Assembly (NCBI GenBank): GCA_021776375.1
Contig: JAJFGA010000010.1
Coordinates: 1 to 64,000, forward strand
Length of the DNA: 64,000 bases
Direction of reading: 5' to 3'
Source: Hyphococcus sp.
Lineage (GTDB): Bacteria; Pseudomonadota; Alphaproteobacteria; Caulobacterales; Parvularculaceae
In this document: in pieces, positions 9,489 to 19,036 of the stretch
How positions within the stretch are numbered: the first letter of the stretch is position 1
Layout of the letters: the number at the start of each line of letters is the position of its first letter
Program-made: the position numbers and the translations under genes
Notes under the pieces: model-generated
Told to the model about the DNA's origin: nothing
The model's database searches: none
What the model saw: the letters and a program-made list of their open reading frames with translations, nothing else

Positions 9489-10412
9489 TTGGCTAAGAAA
9501 CTGGGACTGGTCTTGGGATCCGGTGCGGCGCGTGGCTGGGCTCATGTCGGTGTTTTGCGCGGCCTGAAAGAGATCGGCGTGGAACCGGATATCATCGCCG
9601 GTTGCTCAGTCGGCGCGCTGGTCGGCGGCACCTATGTGATCGGCGCGCTTGATGAATTCGAAAGTTGGGCGCGCGAGCTAAAGCCGCTTTCGGCGCTGGA
9701 ACGCTTCACCCTAAAAGTCCATCGCGGCGGGTTGATTGATACCGCGCCCGCCTTCAATGCTTTCCGAGGCCATGACAAAAATATCGAGGATTTGACGGTG
9801 AAATTCGCTGCGGTCGCCGCCGATCTTGCGACTGGCGAAGAGGTTGCGATTACTACCGGCTCAGTGATCGATGCGGCCCGCGCATCAAGCGCAATCCCGG
9901 TGATCTTCCATTCCGTTCAGCACGGGGGCCGCTGGCTCGTCGATGGTGCTCTGGCCAATCCCGCGCCAGTCTCGCATGCGCGCGCCATGGGCGCCGACAT
10001 CGTCCTTTCCGTCGATCTAAACGCTGTCCCCCGCGTCCTCGACCGCTTCGGCGCCGCGATCGCAAAACCCGCCGCCATCACCGCCGCGCCGGCGCCAAAG
10101 CCTGGCCTTAGCGGAGCTGTCGCAAAGCTGATCGAGGACACGCGCGGCGGTGTCCGGCGACAATTTGACCTCGCTAAAGCCCGCGCTGACGCCGCGCCAC
10201 ATCTGTTCGAGACAGCTTATGCGGCGGCCGATATCTTCCAAATGCACCTTGCCCGCGCCAGAGCGCGAACGGACCCGCCGGATATTTTACTGCGCCCGGA
10301 TATGCGCGATGCGATGCCGACATCATTCGACCGCGCTGATGAATTTATCGAAGAGGGTCGCAAGGCGCTGCAAGACGTACGCGGCGAGCTGGAAACGCTG
10401 CTGGAGCGCTGA
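9489..10412 (+). CDS. Patatin-like phospholipase (RssA/NTE type)
   Basis: A 307-residue cytoplasmic lipid acyl hydrolase. The oxyanion-hole motif GSGAARG is at 10-16, the nucleophile motif GCSVG at 38-42 (Ser40), and the DGA motif at Asp152, giving a complete Ser-Asp dyad. The start is a TTG preceded by AACGGGAA. The 294 bases upstream hold only the divergent promoters for this gene and cckA; a TATACT hexamer at 9462-9467 could be the -10 element. The substrate cannot be told from the sequence. Confidence 0.88.
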   Translation: MAKKLGLVLGSGAARGWAHVGVLRGLKEIGVEPDIIAGCSVGALVGGTYVIGALDEFESWARELKPLSALERFTLKVHRGGLIDTAPAFNAFRGHDKNIEDLTVKFAAVAADLATGEEVAITTGSVIDAARASSAIPVIFHSVQHGGRWLVDGALANPAPVSHARAMGADIVLSVDLNAVPRVLDRFGAAIAKPAAITAAPAPKPGLSGAVAKLIEDTRGGVRRQFDLAKARADAAPHLFETAYAAADIFQMHLARARARTDPPDILLRPDMRDAMPTSFDRADEFIEEGRKALQDVRGELETLLER

Positions 10413-10496
10413 TTAGTCATTGAAAATTACGTATACGGAAAAACTATCGTCGTTGACGCCGAGCTTTATCTGTGCGCAGTCAATTTCCAGGACCAC

Positions 10497-10844
10497 TCAC
10501 AGAATGTTCAGCACAGCCTCAGGCGGACGGCCGATGGCGGCCTTGGCGCCGTTCACGACAATTGGCCGTTCAATCAAGACCGGATTGTCGACCATCGCCT
10601 TAATGACCACGGTGTCCGGTTTGGAAATATCGCCAAGCCCCAACTCTTTATACGCCGCCTCGCCGGTGCGAATGAGGCCGCGCGCGCCAACGCCAAGCTT
10701 GGCGACAATGGCTGTTAGCTCACTCACGGAGGGTGGGTTTTCGAGATAATGAACAACGTGCGGCTTCACGCCCTTGCCCTCCAGTAGCGCCAGCGTCTGG
10801 CGCGATTTGGAGCAGCGCGGATTGTGGTAAATCGTAACGCCCAT
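10497..10844 (-). CDS. arsC: ArsC-family arsenate reductase
   Basis: A 115-residue glutaredoxin-coupled arsenate reductase family protein. The active-site cysteine is in YHNPRCSKSRQTL at the N-terminus. The C-terminal half has the IVVNGAKAAIGRPPEAVL stretch of true ArsC rather than the Spx/YffB branch. It reduces arsenate to arsenite with glutathione and glutaredoxin. No arsenite pump or ArsR is next to it, so the arsenic role is by family only. It is 13 bases downstream of the response regulator gene and co-directional with it. Confidence 0.85.
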   Translation of the reverse strand: MGVTIYHNPRCSKSRQTLALLEGKGVKPHVVHYLENPPSVSELTAIVAKLGVGARGLIRTGEAAYKELGLGDISKPDTVVIKAMVDNPVLIERPIVVNGAKAAIGRPPEAVLNIL

Positions 10845-10857
10845 AAGGTTGTCGTCC

Positions 10858-11547
10858 TTATTGCGCCAGCCGATAGCCGCCGCTTTCGGTCAGCAGGATC
10901 GTCGCATTTGAGGGGTCCGGCTCGATTTTTTGACGCAACCGATAGACATGGGTCTCAAGCGTGTGGGTCGTGACGCCAGAATTATAACCCCACACTTCGT
11001 CAAGCAACACATCACGCGTCACCGGCTTGCCGCCAGCGCGATAAAGGAATTTTAAAATCGAGGTTTCCTTCTCGGTCAGCCGGATTTTTTTATCTTCCGC
11101 CGTAACCAGCATCTTCACCGCCGGACGGAATTCATACGGGCCGACTTTAAAAATCGCATCTTCGCTTTGCTCATGGCTACGCATATGCGCGCGCACCCGC
11201 GCCAGAAGAACCCCGAATTTGAACGGCTTGACCACATAATCATTGGCCCCGGCTTCGAGCCCGAGAATCGTGTCGGCGTCAGAATCGGCGCCAGTCAGCA
11301 TAATGATCGGCGACTTAAACCCGTTTTTGCGCATCACCCGACAGGCCTCACGCCCGTCCATGTCGGGCAGACCAACATCGAGCAGCATCAAGTCGATATG
11401 CGCCTCCTCCTTCACCCGCTCGATCGCCGTATTGGCGTCCGGTACAGGCTCGATCGCATATTCGTCGTGAAGTTTGAATTGGTCGATCAAGGTTTCGGTC
11501 AAAAGCTCGTCGTCATCAACGAGAAGAATTCGTTTGGCCCGCGTCAT
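10858..11547 (-). CDS. OmpR-family response regulator, CenR-like
   Basis: A winged-helix response regulator of about 229 residues. The receiver has the acidic pair in LLVDDDE, the phospho-acceptor in LMLLDVGLPDMDG, and PFKFGVLLARVRAH at its end. The C-terminal domain has the OmpR-type VWGYNSGVTTHTLETHVYRLRQKIE recognition region. The start is placed at MTRAKR (11547); an in-frame ATG six codons upstream is possible. The position near yggS and leuS matches that of the essential cell-envelope regulator CenR in Caulobacter, but no partner kinase gene is adjacent, so the CenR identity is inferred from synteny. Confidence 0.85.
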   Translation of the reverse strand: MTRAKRILLVDDDELLTETLIDQFKLHDEYAIEPVPDANTAIERVKEEAHIDLMLLDVGLPDMDGREACRVMRKNGFKSPIIMLTGADSDADTILGLEAGANDYVVKPFKFGVLLARVRAHMRSHEQSEDAIFKVGPYEFRPAVKMLVTAEDKKIRLTEKETSILKFLYRAGGKPVTRDVLLDEVWGYNSGVTTHTLETHVYRLRQKIEPDPSNATILLTESGGYRLAQ

Positions 11548-11763
11548 AGTGTTAGGTCCAATCATCTTTATCTTGGCAGCGGTTTTCTTAGCCCGTTCCA
11601 GTGCAAATGGAATTCACATCCACGATAGGCTTTCGTTACTCAGTGTGAAGCAGAATTAATCCAAAATCCAAAAAAAGCCGCGCCCTAACCTGGTCACGAG
11701 CGCAGCGAGCAACAAGTCTTCGGGTGAGATATTTCACTCTGGAAGGGTTTTGCCCGCTACAAA

Positions 11764-12441
11764 TCAAGGGCGGGGCCCAAATATGCCCGTACCTATCCGT
11801 ACAGAGCTCGCGCCAAGCTGCGCGGCAATCACATAATCAGCGCTCATGCCCATGCTTAGCTCAGCAAGGTTGTTACGCGCAGCGATTTTAGCCAACAGCG
11901 CAAAATATGGCGATGGGCCTTCGTCCGCTGGCGGAATGCACATCAGCCCATCTATCGTCAGCCCATACTGCTCATGGCAGAGCGTCAGAAAGGCGTCCGC
12001 CTCGCGCGGCGCTACGCCCGCCTTCTGGTCTTCTTCGCCAATATTGACCTGCACCAGCAACTTCAGGCGGCGGCCTTGTTTTTCCATCTCCTGCGCCAGT
12101 GCGCGGGCAATTTTCGGCCGGTCCACTGTTTCGATCACGTCGAATAACCGCACAGCGTCCGCCGCTTTGTTCGATTGCAAAGGGCCTATCAGCCGCAACT
12201 CAATATCTGGAAACTGCCCTCGCAGGGCCGGCCATTTCTCCTGCGCCTCTTGCACACGATTTTCACCAAAAACCCGCTGGCCGGCGGCTAGAGCCAGCAA
12301 AATGCGCTCCGGGTTTTGCTTTTTCGTGACCGCCGTGATGGTTACAGCGTCGCCCTTGCGGCCAGCCTCTTTGAGCGCGCTATTGAGTTCTTCGTTAATG
12401 GCTCGAAGATTGGCGGCGGGGTCGATAGAATTAGGGCTCAC
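11764..12441 (-). CDS. YggS-type PLP homeostasis protein
   Basis: A pyridoxal-phosphate-binding protein of about 225 residues, single-domain alanine-racemase-like barrel. The PLP lysine lies in AVTKKQ, followed by RVFGENRVQEAQEKWP, LIGPLQSNKA, and LSMGMSADYVIAAQLGASSVRIGTGIFG. YggS proteins balance free PLP and affect amino-acid metabolism. The start is uncertain: GTG at 12441 gives the usual N-terminus, while a TTG at 12474 would add 11 residues. It is divergent from the ThiE-like gene. Confidence 0.9.
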   Translation of the reverse strand: MSPNSIDPAANLRAINEELNSALKEAGRKGDAVTITAVTKKQNPERILLALAAGQRVFGENRVQEAQEKWPALRGQFPDIELRLIGPLQSNKAADAVRLFDVIETVDRPKIARALAQEMEKQGRRLKLLVQVNIGEEDQKAGVAPREADAFLTLCHEQYGLTIDGLMCIPPADEGPSPYFALLAKIAARNNLAELSMGMSADYVIAAQLGASSVRIGTGIFGPRP

Positions 12442-12483
12442 GGAGACAGGACCACTTTGAAAAAACCTAGACAAAACGCAGAT

Positions 12484-13077
12484 ATGCGCTGTGCAAAACT
12501 AGCCGCCGCCGCTGAAAGCCTCAAACAGACGTCAGGCGTCAACGGCGCGGCATTTTGTCTGGCTTTTCTCACTGATCGCGCGCGCGCGCCAGAGCCGGAA
12601 ATCATCATTGGCGCACTACCGCCGGGCGCGGCTGTCATCTTGCGCGATTATGATGCCCCGCATCGCACCGCGCTGGCGCAAAATCTGAAAGCCCTGTGCA
12701 CGGCGCGCGACGTCCTGTTTCTGGTCGGCGCCGATCCTGCCCTTGCCGATACTATTGGCGCGGATGGCGTCCATTTTCCGTCCTGGACAAATATCCTCTC
12801 GACGCCGGGGAAAATTACCACGACCGCCTGTCATTCAGCGCGGGAGCTAGAGGCCGCCGCCGCCGCTGGCGCGCAATTGGCGTTTTTATCGCCTGCCTTC
12901 GCTACGCAAAGCCACCCCGATAGCGAGCCGCTTGGCGTAGCGTTGTTTACATCTATCGCCCGCACATCCCCTTTGCCGGTGCTGGCGCTTGGCGGTGTTG
13001 ACGAGACCAACGCTGCTCGCCTCACCGGGCGCAACGTCACTGGCCTTGCGGCAATCAGCGCCTTTTTGCCGAGTTAA
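12484..13077 (+). CDS. Thiamine-phosphate-synthase-like protein
   Basis: A ThiE/TenI-fold barrel protein of about 197 residues (FLTDRARAPEPE, GADGVHFP, TACHSARELEAAAAAGAQ, LSPAFATQSHP, VLALGGVDETNAARL). ThiE joins hydroxymethylpyrimidine diphosphate and thiazole phosphate. This version is short and keeps the TACHS, SPxF and ALGG motifs. No other thi genes are near, so it may be a scavenging or regulatory paralogue. An in-frame TTG at 12457, behind an AGGA site, is an alternative start. It overlaps the convergent VOC gene by four bases. Confidence 0.75.
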   Translation: MRCAKLAAAAESLKQTSGVNGAAFCLAFLTDRARAPEPEIIIGALPPGAAVILRDYDAPHRTALAQNLKALCTARDVLFLVGADPALADTIGADGVHFPSWTNILSTPGKITTTACHSARELEAAAAAGAQLAFLSPAFATQSHPDSEPLGVALFTSIARTSPLPVLALGGVDETNAARLTGRNVTGLAAISAFLPS

Positions 13078-13535
13078 TCTTGTGCCTCAACTAGCATCCA
13101 AACGCCGAGAACATTTCCAGATGGGTCGCGAAAGTGGAAGCGCCTGCCGCCAGGAAATTCGTGGCGCTCAATCACCTCGCCGCCAGCTTCAACAACCTGC
13201 TTCTCCGATGTCTCAAGGTCATCTGCATAAAGAATGATTAGCGTGCTGCCCTTTACTGGCGCCTCACCGCCGCGTATGCCGCCCTCAACACCAGCCCCGG
13301 AAAAACTTACATAGTCCGGGCCCCAATCCTGAAACTCCCAGCCAAACGCTGCAGCATAGAATTTCTTGGCCGCACTTAAATCTTCTGCAGCAAATTCTAC
13401 ATAATCAATGTGATTGTTTGTGCGGGTCACGACGACGTCCTCCGATGGATTAAGGCTCGTCTCATGTTGAGCGCCACAACCTGCAAGCGCAATCACAAAA
13501 CTGGCCATCAATGTTTTTGATGTGCTTTTCATCAT
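13074..13535 (-). CDS. VOC/glyoxalase-fold lipoprotein
   Basis: A protein of about 153 residues. A signal peptide with lipobox LAGC (ASFVIALAGCGAQ) is followed by one vicinal-oxygen-chelate domain: HIDYVEFAAEDLSAAKKFYAAAFGWEF, DYVSFSGAG, and FRDPSGNVLGVW. VOC proteins bind a metal and act as glyoxalases, dioxygenases or resistance proteins. A lipid-anchored envelope version is unusual and its substrate is unknown. Two adjacent ATG codons (13535 and 13532) are possible starts. It lies downstream of the porin terminator. Confidence 0.8.
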   Translation of the reverse strand: MMKSTSKTLMASFVIALAGCGAQHETSLNPSEDVVVTRTNNHIDYVEFAAEDLSAAKKFYAAAFGWEFQDWGPDYVSFSGAGVEGGIRGGEAPVKGSTLIILYADDLETSEKQVVEAGGEVIERHEFPGGRRFHFRDPSGNVLGVWMLVEAQD

Positions 13536-13561
13536 CCATCCCAAAAAGATACGGCTCAAAA

Positions 13562-13594
13562 GAAAAACGGGATGGCGCAAAGGCCATCCCGGTT
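13562..13594 (-). terminator. Rho-independent terminator of the porin gene
   Basis: A perfect 9-bp stem, CGGGATGGC (13568-13576) and GCCATCCCG (13583-13591), with a 6-base loop. On the minus strand it is followed by five T residues (13563-13567 read in reverse). It lies between the porin stop and the VOC start and should end porin transcription. Confidence 0.85.
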
Positions 13595-13629
13595 CAGTAT
13601 CCCCTCTAAGCTTTAGGCGCTTAGAGTTT

Positions 13630-14847
13630 TTAAAACTTGATCGAGCTTTCGATCACAACCGTGGTGGCCTCTTCCGGGCCCCCTGCGGCAATAGGTTTTG
13701 TGGATTCAACATATTGGGCGGCGGCGCCGATGGTTATGCCGCGCCTCAGCACATAGGTAACACCGGCCTGTGCTGTCTGCGTATCCTGAAATAGTGTCGG
13801 GTCAAGCGGGTTGGGGCCGATCGCATTGGCTTCCGATTGGCCATAGCCAAACATTAATCCCCAGTCCCCTCTGTCTTCACCGGTTTGGAAGGTGATGCCG
13901 GCGTCAAAGGCGAGGTAAGCGTCGTCGTTGACGGTAGCGAGTCCGGAGTTGGTGGTTTTCACGGAGCCGCCGAGAGTAATGCCGCGATAAGCGAGGTTTA
14001 ATCCAACGGAATAAGCCTCGTAATCATCATAGGCCGGCAACGCCGCCACGGTATCCTCATCGGCCGTCACATAGCTGGCGCCAACACCGAGCAGAAGTCG
14101 GTCGTTACCCAGCGTGATCGGTTTTTGGTAATAGAGCGCCGCTTCTACTGCATCCTCCCATCGCGAGGACTCCGTCAGCATAGTTCCGTCCGGTGAAATC
14201 AGGAACCCGGATTCCGGCGCGCATAGGCGGTCTCCACAATTACGCAAGGACGGCGAGTAGGAGACCCCAAGCTGCAAGCCGCCAAGGGCGCCGCCCAATA
14301 AATTTGCCGGCGGCATATAGGTAATCTTTGTCGAATAGCCGGTGAAATCATTCACTGTGTGAACGTCGTTCAGGCCAGACAGGTCCGTTCGCCAATCATT
14401 AACATTGGTCGCACTGAAAATTGTTGGTGAGGTGACGGCAAGCGCGCGGGCGACGCCGCGATCGCGGCCAACAATAACCTGGCCGAAACTGCCGCGCGCA
14501 TAAGCGTAAGCGCCTTGCAAATAAGCATCGCTACCGAGCGGCGCGATACCGCGCGGACCACCAATCAGAAGGCTCGAAAAACGTCCACCGCCAAAACCCT
14601 GGTCGGGCTGGTCCGCATCGAGACGGCCCTCTACTACGGCGCCAATTTCAACGCCGTTATCAAGGATGGTCGACCCCTTAACGGCGATTTCCGCATTGGC
14701 GTCCGCTTTAGCATCACCCTCGGTCACGCCGGCGACGACACTGGCTTCGCCTGAAACTTCAATTTCAACCGGATCGGCGGCATAGGCGGCGCCGACGGTC
14801 AAAGCCGCAGCACTCACGCTCAAAAATGCCATCCGTAGAACGGTCAT
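13630..14847 (-). CDS. Outer-membrane porin
   Basis: A 405-residue beta-barrel porin of the alphaproteobacterial gram-negative porin family. A Sec signal peptide ends in GAAYA (about residue 23). Then come alternating amphipathic strands (EIEVSGEASVVAGV, VIVGRDRGVARA, LGVGASYVTADE, RRGITIGAAAQYVES) and a C-terminal phenylalanine in SSIKF, the BAM recognition signal. It should allow passive diffusion of small hydrophilic solutes. It is a single-gene unit with its own terminator. Confidence 0.85.
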   Translation of the reverse strand: MTVLRMAFLSVSAAALTVGAAYAADPVEIEVSGEASVVAGVTEGDAKADANAEIAVKGSTILDNGVEIGAVVEGRLDADQPDQGFGGGRFSSLLIGGPRGIAPLGSDAYLQGAYAYARGSFGQVIVGRDRGVARALAVTSPTIFSATNVNDWRTDLSGLNDVHTVNDFTGYSTKITYMPPANLLGGALGGLQLGVSYSPSLRNCGDRLCAPESGFLISPDGTMLTESSRWEDAVEAALYYQKPITLGNDRLLLGVGASYVTADEDTVAALPAYDDYEAYSVGLNLAYRGITLGGSVKTTNSGLATVNDDAYLAFDAGITFQTGEDRGDWGLMFGYGQSEANAIGPNPLDPTLFQDTQTAQAGVTYVLRRGITIGAAAQYVESTKPIAAGGPEEATTVVIESSIKF

Positions 14848-15239
14848 AGCTCAATCTCTATCAGCGGCCTGCCTCCATCAGCAGTATTAAGCCGCGCCAC
14901 GCTTCAAACGATTGCCCCGTCAACCGTTCGAACAAAACTTAAATTTCCGCCAGAAACCGCGATTATGCGATTTTCGCCAGAAAGCCCCACGCAACGCCCC
15001 TCGGTCCGCCGGCCGCTACCGTAAAACCTTGCCTAATTTGCGACACTGTTTAACGGCATAAAGTTAACAGCTTTATGACCTACAGGGATAATGGCGCCCG
15101 AAATTGGAAGGTTCAAGCGTTCTGGCCGCACCTGCGTTGTCTAATTGCGCGGTTGTGGTAGGAAAGCCACGAAATCGGGCCCGCCTGGGTCGTTTACCCC
15201 GCTTGCCCCGTTAACCAAGACAGAATTGGAATATCGACC
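14848..15239. other. Intergenic region between porin and DUF3576 gene
   Basis: A 392-base divergent intergenic stretch with no convincing gene. A good vegetative promoter for the rightward operon sits at 15064-15092 and is listed separately. Two TTAA tetramers near 15050-15067 are ten bases apart, so they do not form a CtrA box. I see no RNA structure that I can name. Confidence 0.5.
15064..15092 (+). promoter_or_regulatory. Sigma-70-like promoter for DUF3576-leuS
   Basis: TTAACA at 15064-15069 (five of six to the -35 consensus), a 17-base spacer, and GATAAT at 15087-15092 (five of six to the -10 consensus). Transcription would start near 15099, leaving a leader of about 140 bases before the DUF3576 start at 15240. 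Confidence 0.55.
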
Positions 15240-15710
15240 ATGACGCGTGAAAAAGCCCCCTTTTTCAAAGTGCTAGCCCTTGCCAGCGCAGCTTTGTCGC
15301 TGGCTGCCTGTGGCGGCGGAAAAGGGCTTGCCGATAGCCGCAACGCCTCGCTGCCATCCTATTCAACCGGCAAAGGCGCTCAGGCCACCACCGTGAACCG
15401 TTATTTATGGGCCGCCTCGCTTGAAACCCTTGATTTTCTGCCGATCTTTTCTGCGGATCCGATTGCCGGCCTGATTATTTCCGATTGGTACAGCAACCCT
15501 GAATCTCCAAGCGAACGTTTCAAGACGACGGTCTATATTCTCGACAGCGCGCTGCGCGCTGACGCTTTGCGGGTCTCGGTGTTTCGCCAGACCCGCGCCG
15601 AGGGCGCAGACTGGACCGACGCCGCCGTTAACCCGGCGACCGGGCGGGAAATCGAAAATGCTATCCTCACGCGGGCGCGCCAGTTGCGGCTAAACATCCT
15701 CGACGACTGA
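15240..15710 (+). CDS. DUF3576 lipoprotein
   Basis: A 156-residue protein with a lipoprotein signal (LSLAACGGG, lipid-modified Cys near residue 23) followed by the DUF3576 domain (VNRYLWAASLETLDFLPIFSADPI, ISDWYSNPESPSERFK). The family is restricted to alphaproteobacteria and commonly precedes leuS; its role is unknown, probably in the envelope. It is followed by a strong hairpin and then leuS. Confidence 0.85.
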   Translation: MTREKAPFFKVLALASAALSLAACGGGKGLADSRNASLPSYSTGKGAQATTVNRYLWAASLETLDFLPIFSADPIAGLIISDWYSNPESPSERFKTTVYILDSALRADALRVSVFRQTRAEGADWTDAAVNPATGREIENAILTRARQLRLNILDD

Positions 15711-15717
15711 GACAGTA

Positions 15718-15764
15718 GGGGCTAGGGAGTGGGGATTGGCGATGATATCGCTAATTCCAGCCCC
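15718..15764. terminator. Large hairpin before leuS
   Basis: A long stem: positions 15732-15743 pair with 15747-15758 over 12 base pairs, two of them G-U, with a 3-base loop. An outer pairing of GGGGCT (15718-15723) with AGCCCC (15759-15764) extends it across an 8-base bulge. It ends 31 bases before the leuS start. No T-run follows, so it may be an attenuator or mRNA-stability element rather than a full terminator. Confidence 0.45.
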
Positions 15765-15795
15765 CTCCAATCCCTAACGAATAATCCTATCTGTC

Positions 15796-18399
15796 ATGTC
15801 CCGTTACAATCCAAAAGAAGCCGAACCGAAATGGCAGGCCCGCTGGCAAGCGGCCGGCGCATTTAATGCCGGCACCGGCAGCGGCAAACCGAAATACTAT
15901 GTGCTTGAGATGTTTCCCTATCCGTCGGGGCGCATCCATATTGGCCATGTGCGCAATTACGCCATGGGCGATGTTATTGCGCGCTATAAAAAAGCCGCCG
16001 GTTTTAACGTTCTCCACCCGATGGGCTGGGACGCCTTCGGTATGCCCGCCGAAAACGCAGCAATGCAGACCGGGTCACACCCACGCGATTGGACATACTC
16101 CAATATCGACATCATGCGCAGTCAGCTCAAACAGATGGGGCTGTCGATAGACTGGTCGCGTGAATTCGCGACTTGCGATCCGGAATATTATGTCCATCAG
16201 CAGCGGTTGTTTCTTGCGTTCTGGAAGCATGGCTTTGCCTATCGCAAGGAAAGTTCCGTCAATTGGGACCCAGTCGACAACACCGTTCTCGCCAACGAAC
16301 AGGTGATTGACGGCAAGGGTTGGCGGTCGGGCGCGGCGGTGGAACGGCGCAAGCTCTCGCAGTGGTTTTTGAAGATCACCGATGCGGCCGACGACCTTCT
16401 AGCTGCTCTCGATGATGGGCGTCTTGCCGGCTGGCCGGACAATGTTCGCACCATGCAACGCAACTGGATTGGCAAGTCAAACGGCTTGGCCATGAAGTTC
16501 CGTTTTGCCGCCGCAACGACTGTGGAAGAGGGCGCCAACACCAACGCGCCGCCATCCGGGTTTGAAGACGGTATAGAAATTTTCACGACCCGACCGGACA
16601 CGCTTTTTGGCGCCAGCTTCATCGCTATCGCACCAGATCATCCCCTGGCGATGCATTATGCTGAGCACGATTCCGACTTGCGCGACTTCATCAGCGATTG
16701 CCAAAAACTCGGCACCTCCGAAGAGGTGATCGAGAAGGCGGAAAAGCGTGGCCACAAACTTAATGTCGAAATGAGCCACCCGTTCGACGATCGGCGCCTA
16801 CCAGTCTATGTCGCCAATTTCGTTCTGATGCAGTACGGAACCGGCGCGATCTTCGGTTGCCCCTCAGGCGACCAGCGCGACCTCGATTTCGCCCACAAGT
16901 ATGGCCTGGCCATACCGCCCGTGGTGCTGCCGCCTGAGGCTGACGCTAAGACATTCAAGATTGAAACTGAGGCCTATACCGGGCCAGGCACGCTCTTCAA
17001 CTCCGGGTTTCTCGACGGTATGACAACCGAGGAGGCGATTGCTGCGGCGACGGCCAAAATCGAGGATATGGGGCTGGGCAAGGGGATGACGCAATATCGC
17101 CTTCGCGATTGGGGCGTTTCACGTCAGCGTTATTGGGGCTGTCCGATCCCGGCGATCCATTGCGAGCAATGCGGCATTGTTGCGGTTCCGGCAGCGGATT
17201 TGCCGGTGAGATTGCCTGCGGAGGCGGATTTTTCCGAGCCCGGAAACCCGCTCGACCGGCACCCGACCTGGAAACATGTGAGCTGTCCCAACTGCGGCGG
17301 TAAGGCGCGGCGCGAGACCGACACGTTTGACACGTTCGTTGATTCCTCATGGTATTTCGCGCGTTTTGCGGCGCCTGATCCGGACAAGCCCATCGACAAA
17401 GGCGCCGCCGATTACTGGATGCCGGTCGATCAATATATTGGCGGCGTCGAACACGCGATCTTGCATCTTCTTTATGCGCGTTATTTCACTCGGATGATGA
17501 AGGCTTGCGGATACCTGTCCGTAGACGAACCATTTGCGAACTTGTTTACACAAGGCATGGTGGTGCACGAAACCTATCGTGACGAAGCTGACGAATGGCT
17601 TTTGCCGGAAGAGGTGGTTATTGAGAAAGGCGCCGCCCGGCGCGCTGACAATGGCGCGCCTGTTTCCATCGGCCCTATCGAAAAAATGTCGAAATCAAAA
17701 AAGAACGTCGTCTCTCCTGAAGCTATCGCGGAAACCTATGGCGCGGATGCGGCGCGCTGGTTCATGCTGTCAGATTCGCCTCCTGAACGCGATGTGGAAT
17801 GGACCGATTCCGGCGTTGAAGGCGCCTGGAAATTGATCAATCGCATCTGGGATGCGGTCTCGCCGGCGGAAGGTCTGCTCAAAAACGTCGATCTTTCCAA
17901 CCCCGCTGCTGACGACGCCGACAAGCCGTTGCGCCAGACGACCCACGCGACGATCGCCGGCGTCACCGACGACATTGAAAACTTCCGCTTCAACAAGGCG
18001 ATTGCACGGATCTATGAATTCATGAATGCGCTGAAAAAGAACGCAGCATCAAGCGATTGGGCCCGCGCGGAAGCCTTATCGGCGCTGACGCAGCTGGCAG
18101 CGCCATTTACCCCGCACCTTGCCGAAGAATGCTGGGAAACGCTGGGCGGCGAGGGCCTCGTCTGCAATGCGCCCTGGCCGCAAGCCGATCCAGAGCTTCT
18201 CGCCAGGGACAGCGTCATTCTAGGGCTGCAGGTCAACGGCAAGCGCCGGGGCGAGCTTGAGGTCGCCGCAGACGCCGATAATGAAGCTGTTGAGAAAGCG
18301 GCCTTGTCCGATGAGGCCGTAAAGCGTCATATTGAGGGCAAGACAGTCCGCAAGGTCGTTGTCGTGCCCGGGCGGATCGTCAATATCGTTGCGAATTAG
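15796..18399 (+). CDS. leuS: Leucyl-tRNA synthetase
   Basis: A full-length (867-residue) bacterial LeuRS, a class I synthetase that attaches leucine to tRNA-Leu. The HIGH motif is at 48-51 (PSGRIHIGH) and KMSKS at about 630-634 (EKMSKSKKN). The CP1 editing domain contains [13 protein letters not shown]. The zinc-binding pattern has CEQCG and CPNCGG. The anticodon-binding domain ends with [12 protein letters not shown]. It is followed by lptE and holA in a conserved essential operon. Confidence 0.97.
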   Translation: MSRYNPKEAEPKWQARWQAAGAFNAGTGSGKPKYYVLEMFPYPSGRIHIGHVRNYAMGDVIARYKKAAGFNVLHPMGWDAFGMPAENAAMQTGSHPRDWTYSNIDIMRSQLKQMGLSIDWSREFATCDPEYYVHQQRLFLAFWKHGFAYRKESSVNWDPVDNTVLANEQVIDGKGWRSGAAVERRKLSQWFLKITDAADDLLAALDDGRLAGWPDNVRTMQRNWIGKSNGLAMKFRFAAATTVEEGANTNAPPSGFEDGIEIFTTRPDTLFGASFIAIAPDHPLAMHYAEHDSDLRDFISDCQKLGTSEEVIEKAEKRGHKLNVEMSHPFDDRRLPVYVANFVLMQYGTGAIFGCPSGDQRDLDFAHKYGLAIPPVVLPPEADAKTFKIETEAYTGPGTLFNSGFLDGMTTEEAIAAATAKIEDMGLGKGMTQYRLRDWGVSRQRYWGCPIPAIHCEQCGIVAVPAADLPVRLPAEADFSEPGNPLDRHPTWKHVSCPNCGGKARRETDTFDTFVDSSWYFARFAAPDPDKPIDKGAADYWMPVDQYIGGVEHAILHLLYARYFTRMMKACGYLSVDEPFANLFTQGMVVHETYRDEADEWLLPEEVVIEKGAARRADNGAPVSIGPIEKMSKSKKNVVSPEAIAETYGADAARWFMLSDSPPERDVEWTDSGVEGAWKLINRIWDAVSPAEGLLKNVDLSNPAADDADKPLRQTTHATIAGVTDDIENFRFNKAIARIYEFMNALKKNAASSDWARAEALSALTQLAAPFTPHLAEECWETLGGEGLVCNAPWPQADPELLARDSVILGLQVNGKRRGELEVAADADNEAVEKAALSDEAVKRHIEGKTVRKVVVVPGRIVNIVAN

Positions 18400-18409
18400 G
18401 AGGCGGATT

Positions 18410-19036
18410 GTGGGACAGAAAAAAGCCGGCCTTTTATTCGTTGTAATCGCTGGCTGTCTGGCGCTTGCCGGATGCGGCTTCAAACCGATTTACGCAATCT
18501 CCGAAGACGGCGCCGCACCGCTCAACCAGCGCATCGCTATCGGCGCCGTAAGCGCACCGGAAGAAATTCAGCCGATGATCGTCGGCGCCCTTACCGATCG
18601 TATGGCCAAAAAAAACGGTGAGAAAGCGGATTATGAATTAACCGTCAGCGCAAAAGAAATAGCTGAGCGGCTAGCGGTTCAAATTGATGCTACCGTCACA
18701 CGATATAATTACCGCCTCAATGCAAATTATGCCCTTTTGGATTTGCGCACCGGCAAGAAAACGACTGGCCGCGCCAAAGCCGTCACCTCCTACAATATTG
18801 TTAGTTCACAATATTCAACGCTGTTTGCCGAGCGCGCCGCCCGGGAAAAGGCCGCTCGCTCACTTGCCGAAGAAATTGAGCGCGACCTCCTGCTTCAGCT
18901 TATAGATGCTCCTGATGCAGATGATGGCGACGCCATCGCTTCTGAGGAAAACGGGTCTGAAACGACGCTTGAGGATACAGCCAGTGTGCCGCCGGAGCCG
19001 GAAATCGATACAATCTACTTCATAGAAGATAACTAA
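18410..19036 (+). CDS. lptE: LPS-assembly lipoprotein LptE
   Basis: A 208-residue lipoprotein that plugs the LptD barrel and helps insert lipopolysaccharide into the outer membrane. A lipobox LALAGC is followed by GFKPIYAI. The middle carries the LptE fold (ISVSAKEIAERLAVQIDATVTRYNY-like region, about 105-130) and the C-terminus is an acidic tail. The GTG at 18410 has an AGGAGG site just upstream at the leuS stop; longer in-frame starts lie inside leuS. Its stop overlaps the holA start. Confidence 0.88.
   Translation: MGQKKAGLLFVVIAGCLALAGCGFKPIYAISEDGAAPLNQRIAIGAVSAPEEIQPMIVGALTDRMAKKNGEKADYELTVSAKEIAERLAVQIDATVTRYNYRLNANYALLDLRTGKKTTGRAKAVTSYNIVSSQYSTLFAERAAREKAARSLAEEIERDLLLQLIDAPDADDGDAIASEENGSETTLEDTASVPPEPEIDTIYFIEDN

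Noticed and set aside
15050-15070. TTAA pair before the DUF3576 gene
   Set aside because: Spacing is ten bases; it fits a -35 element instead.
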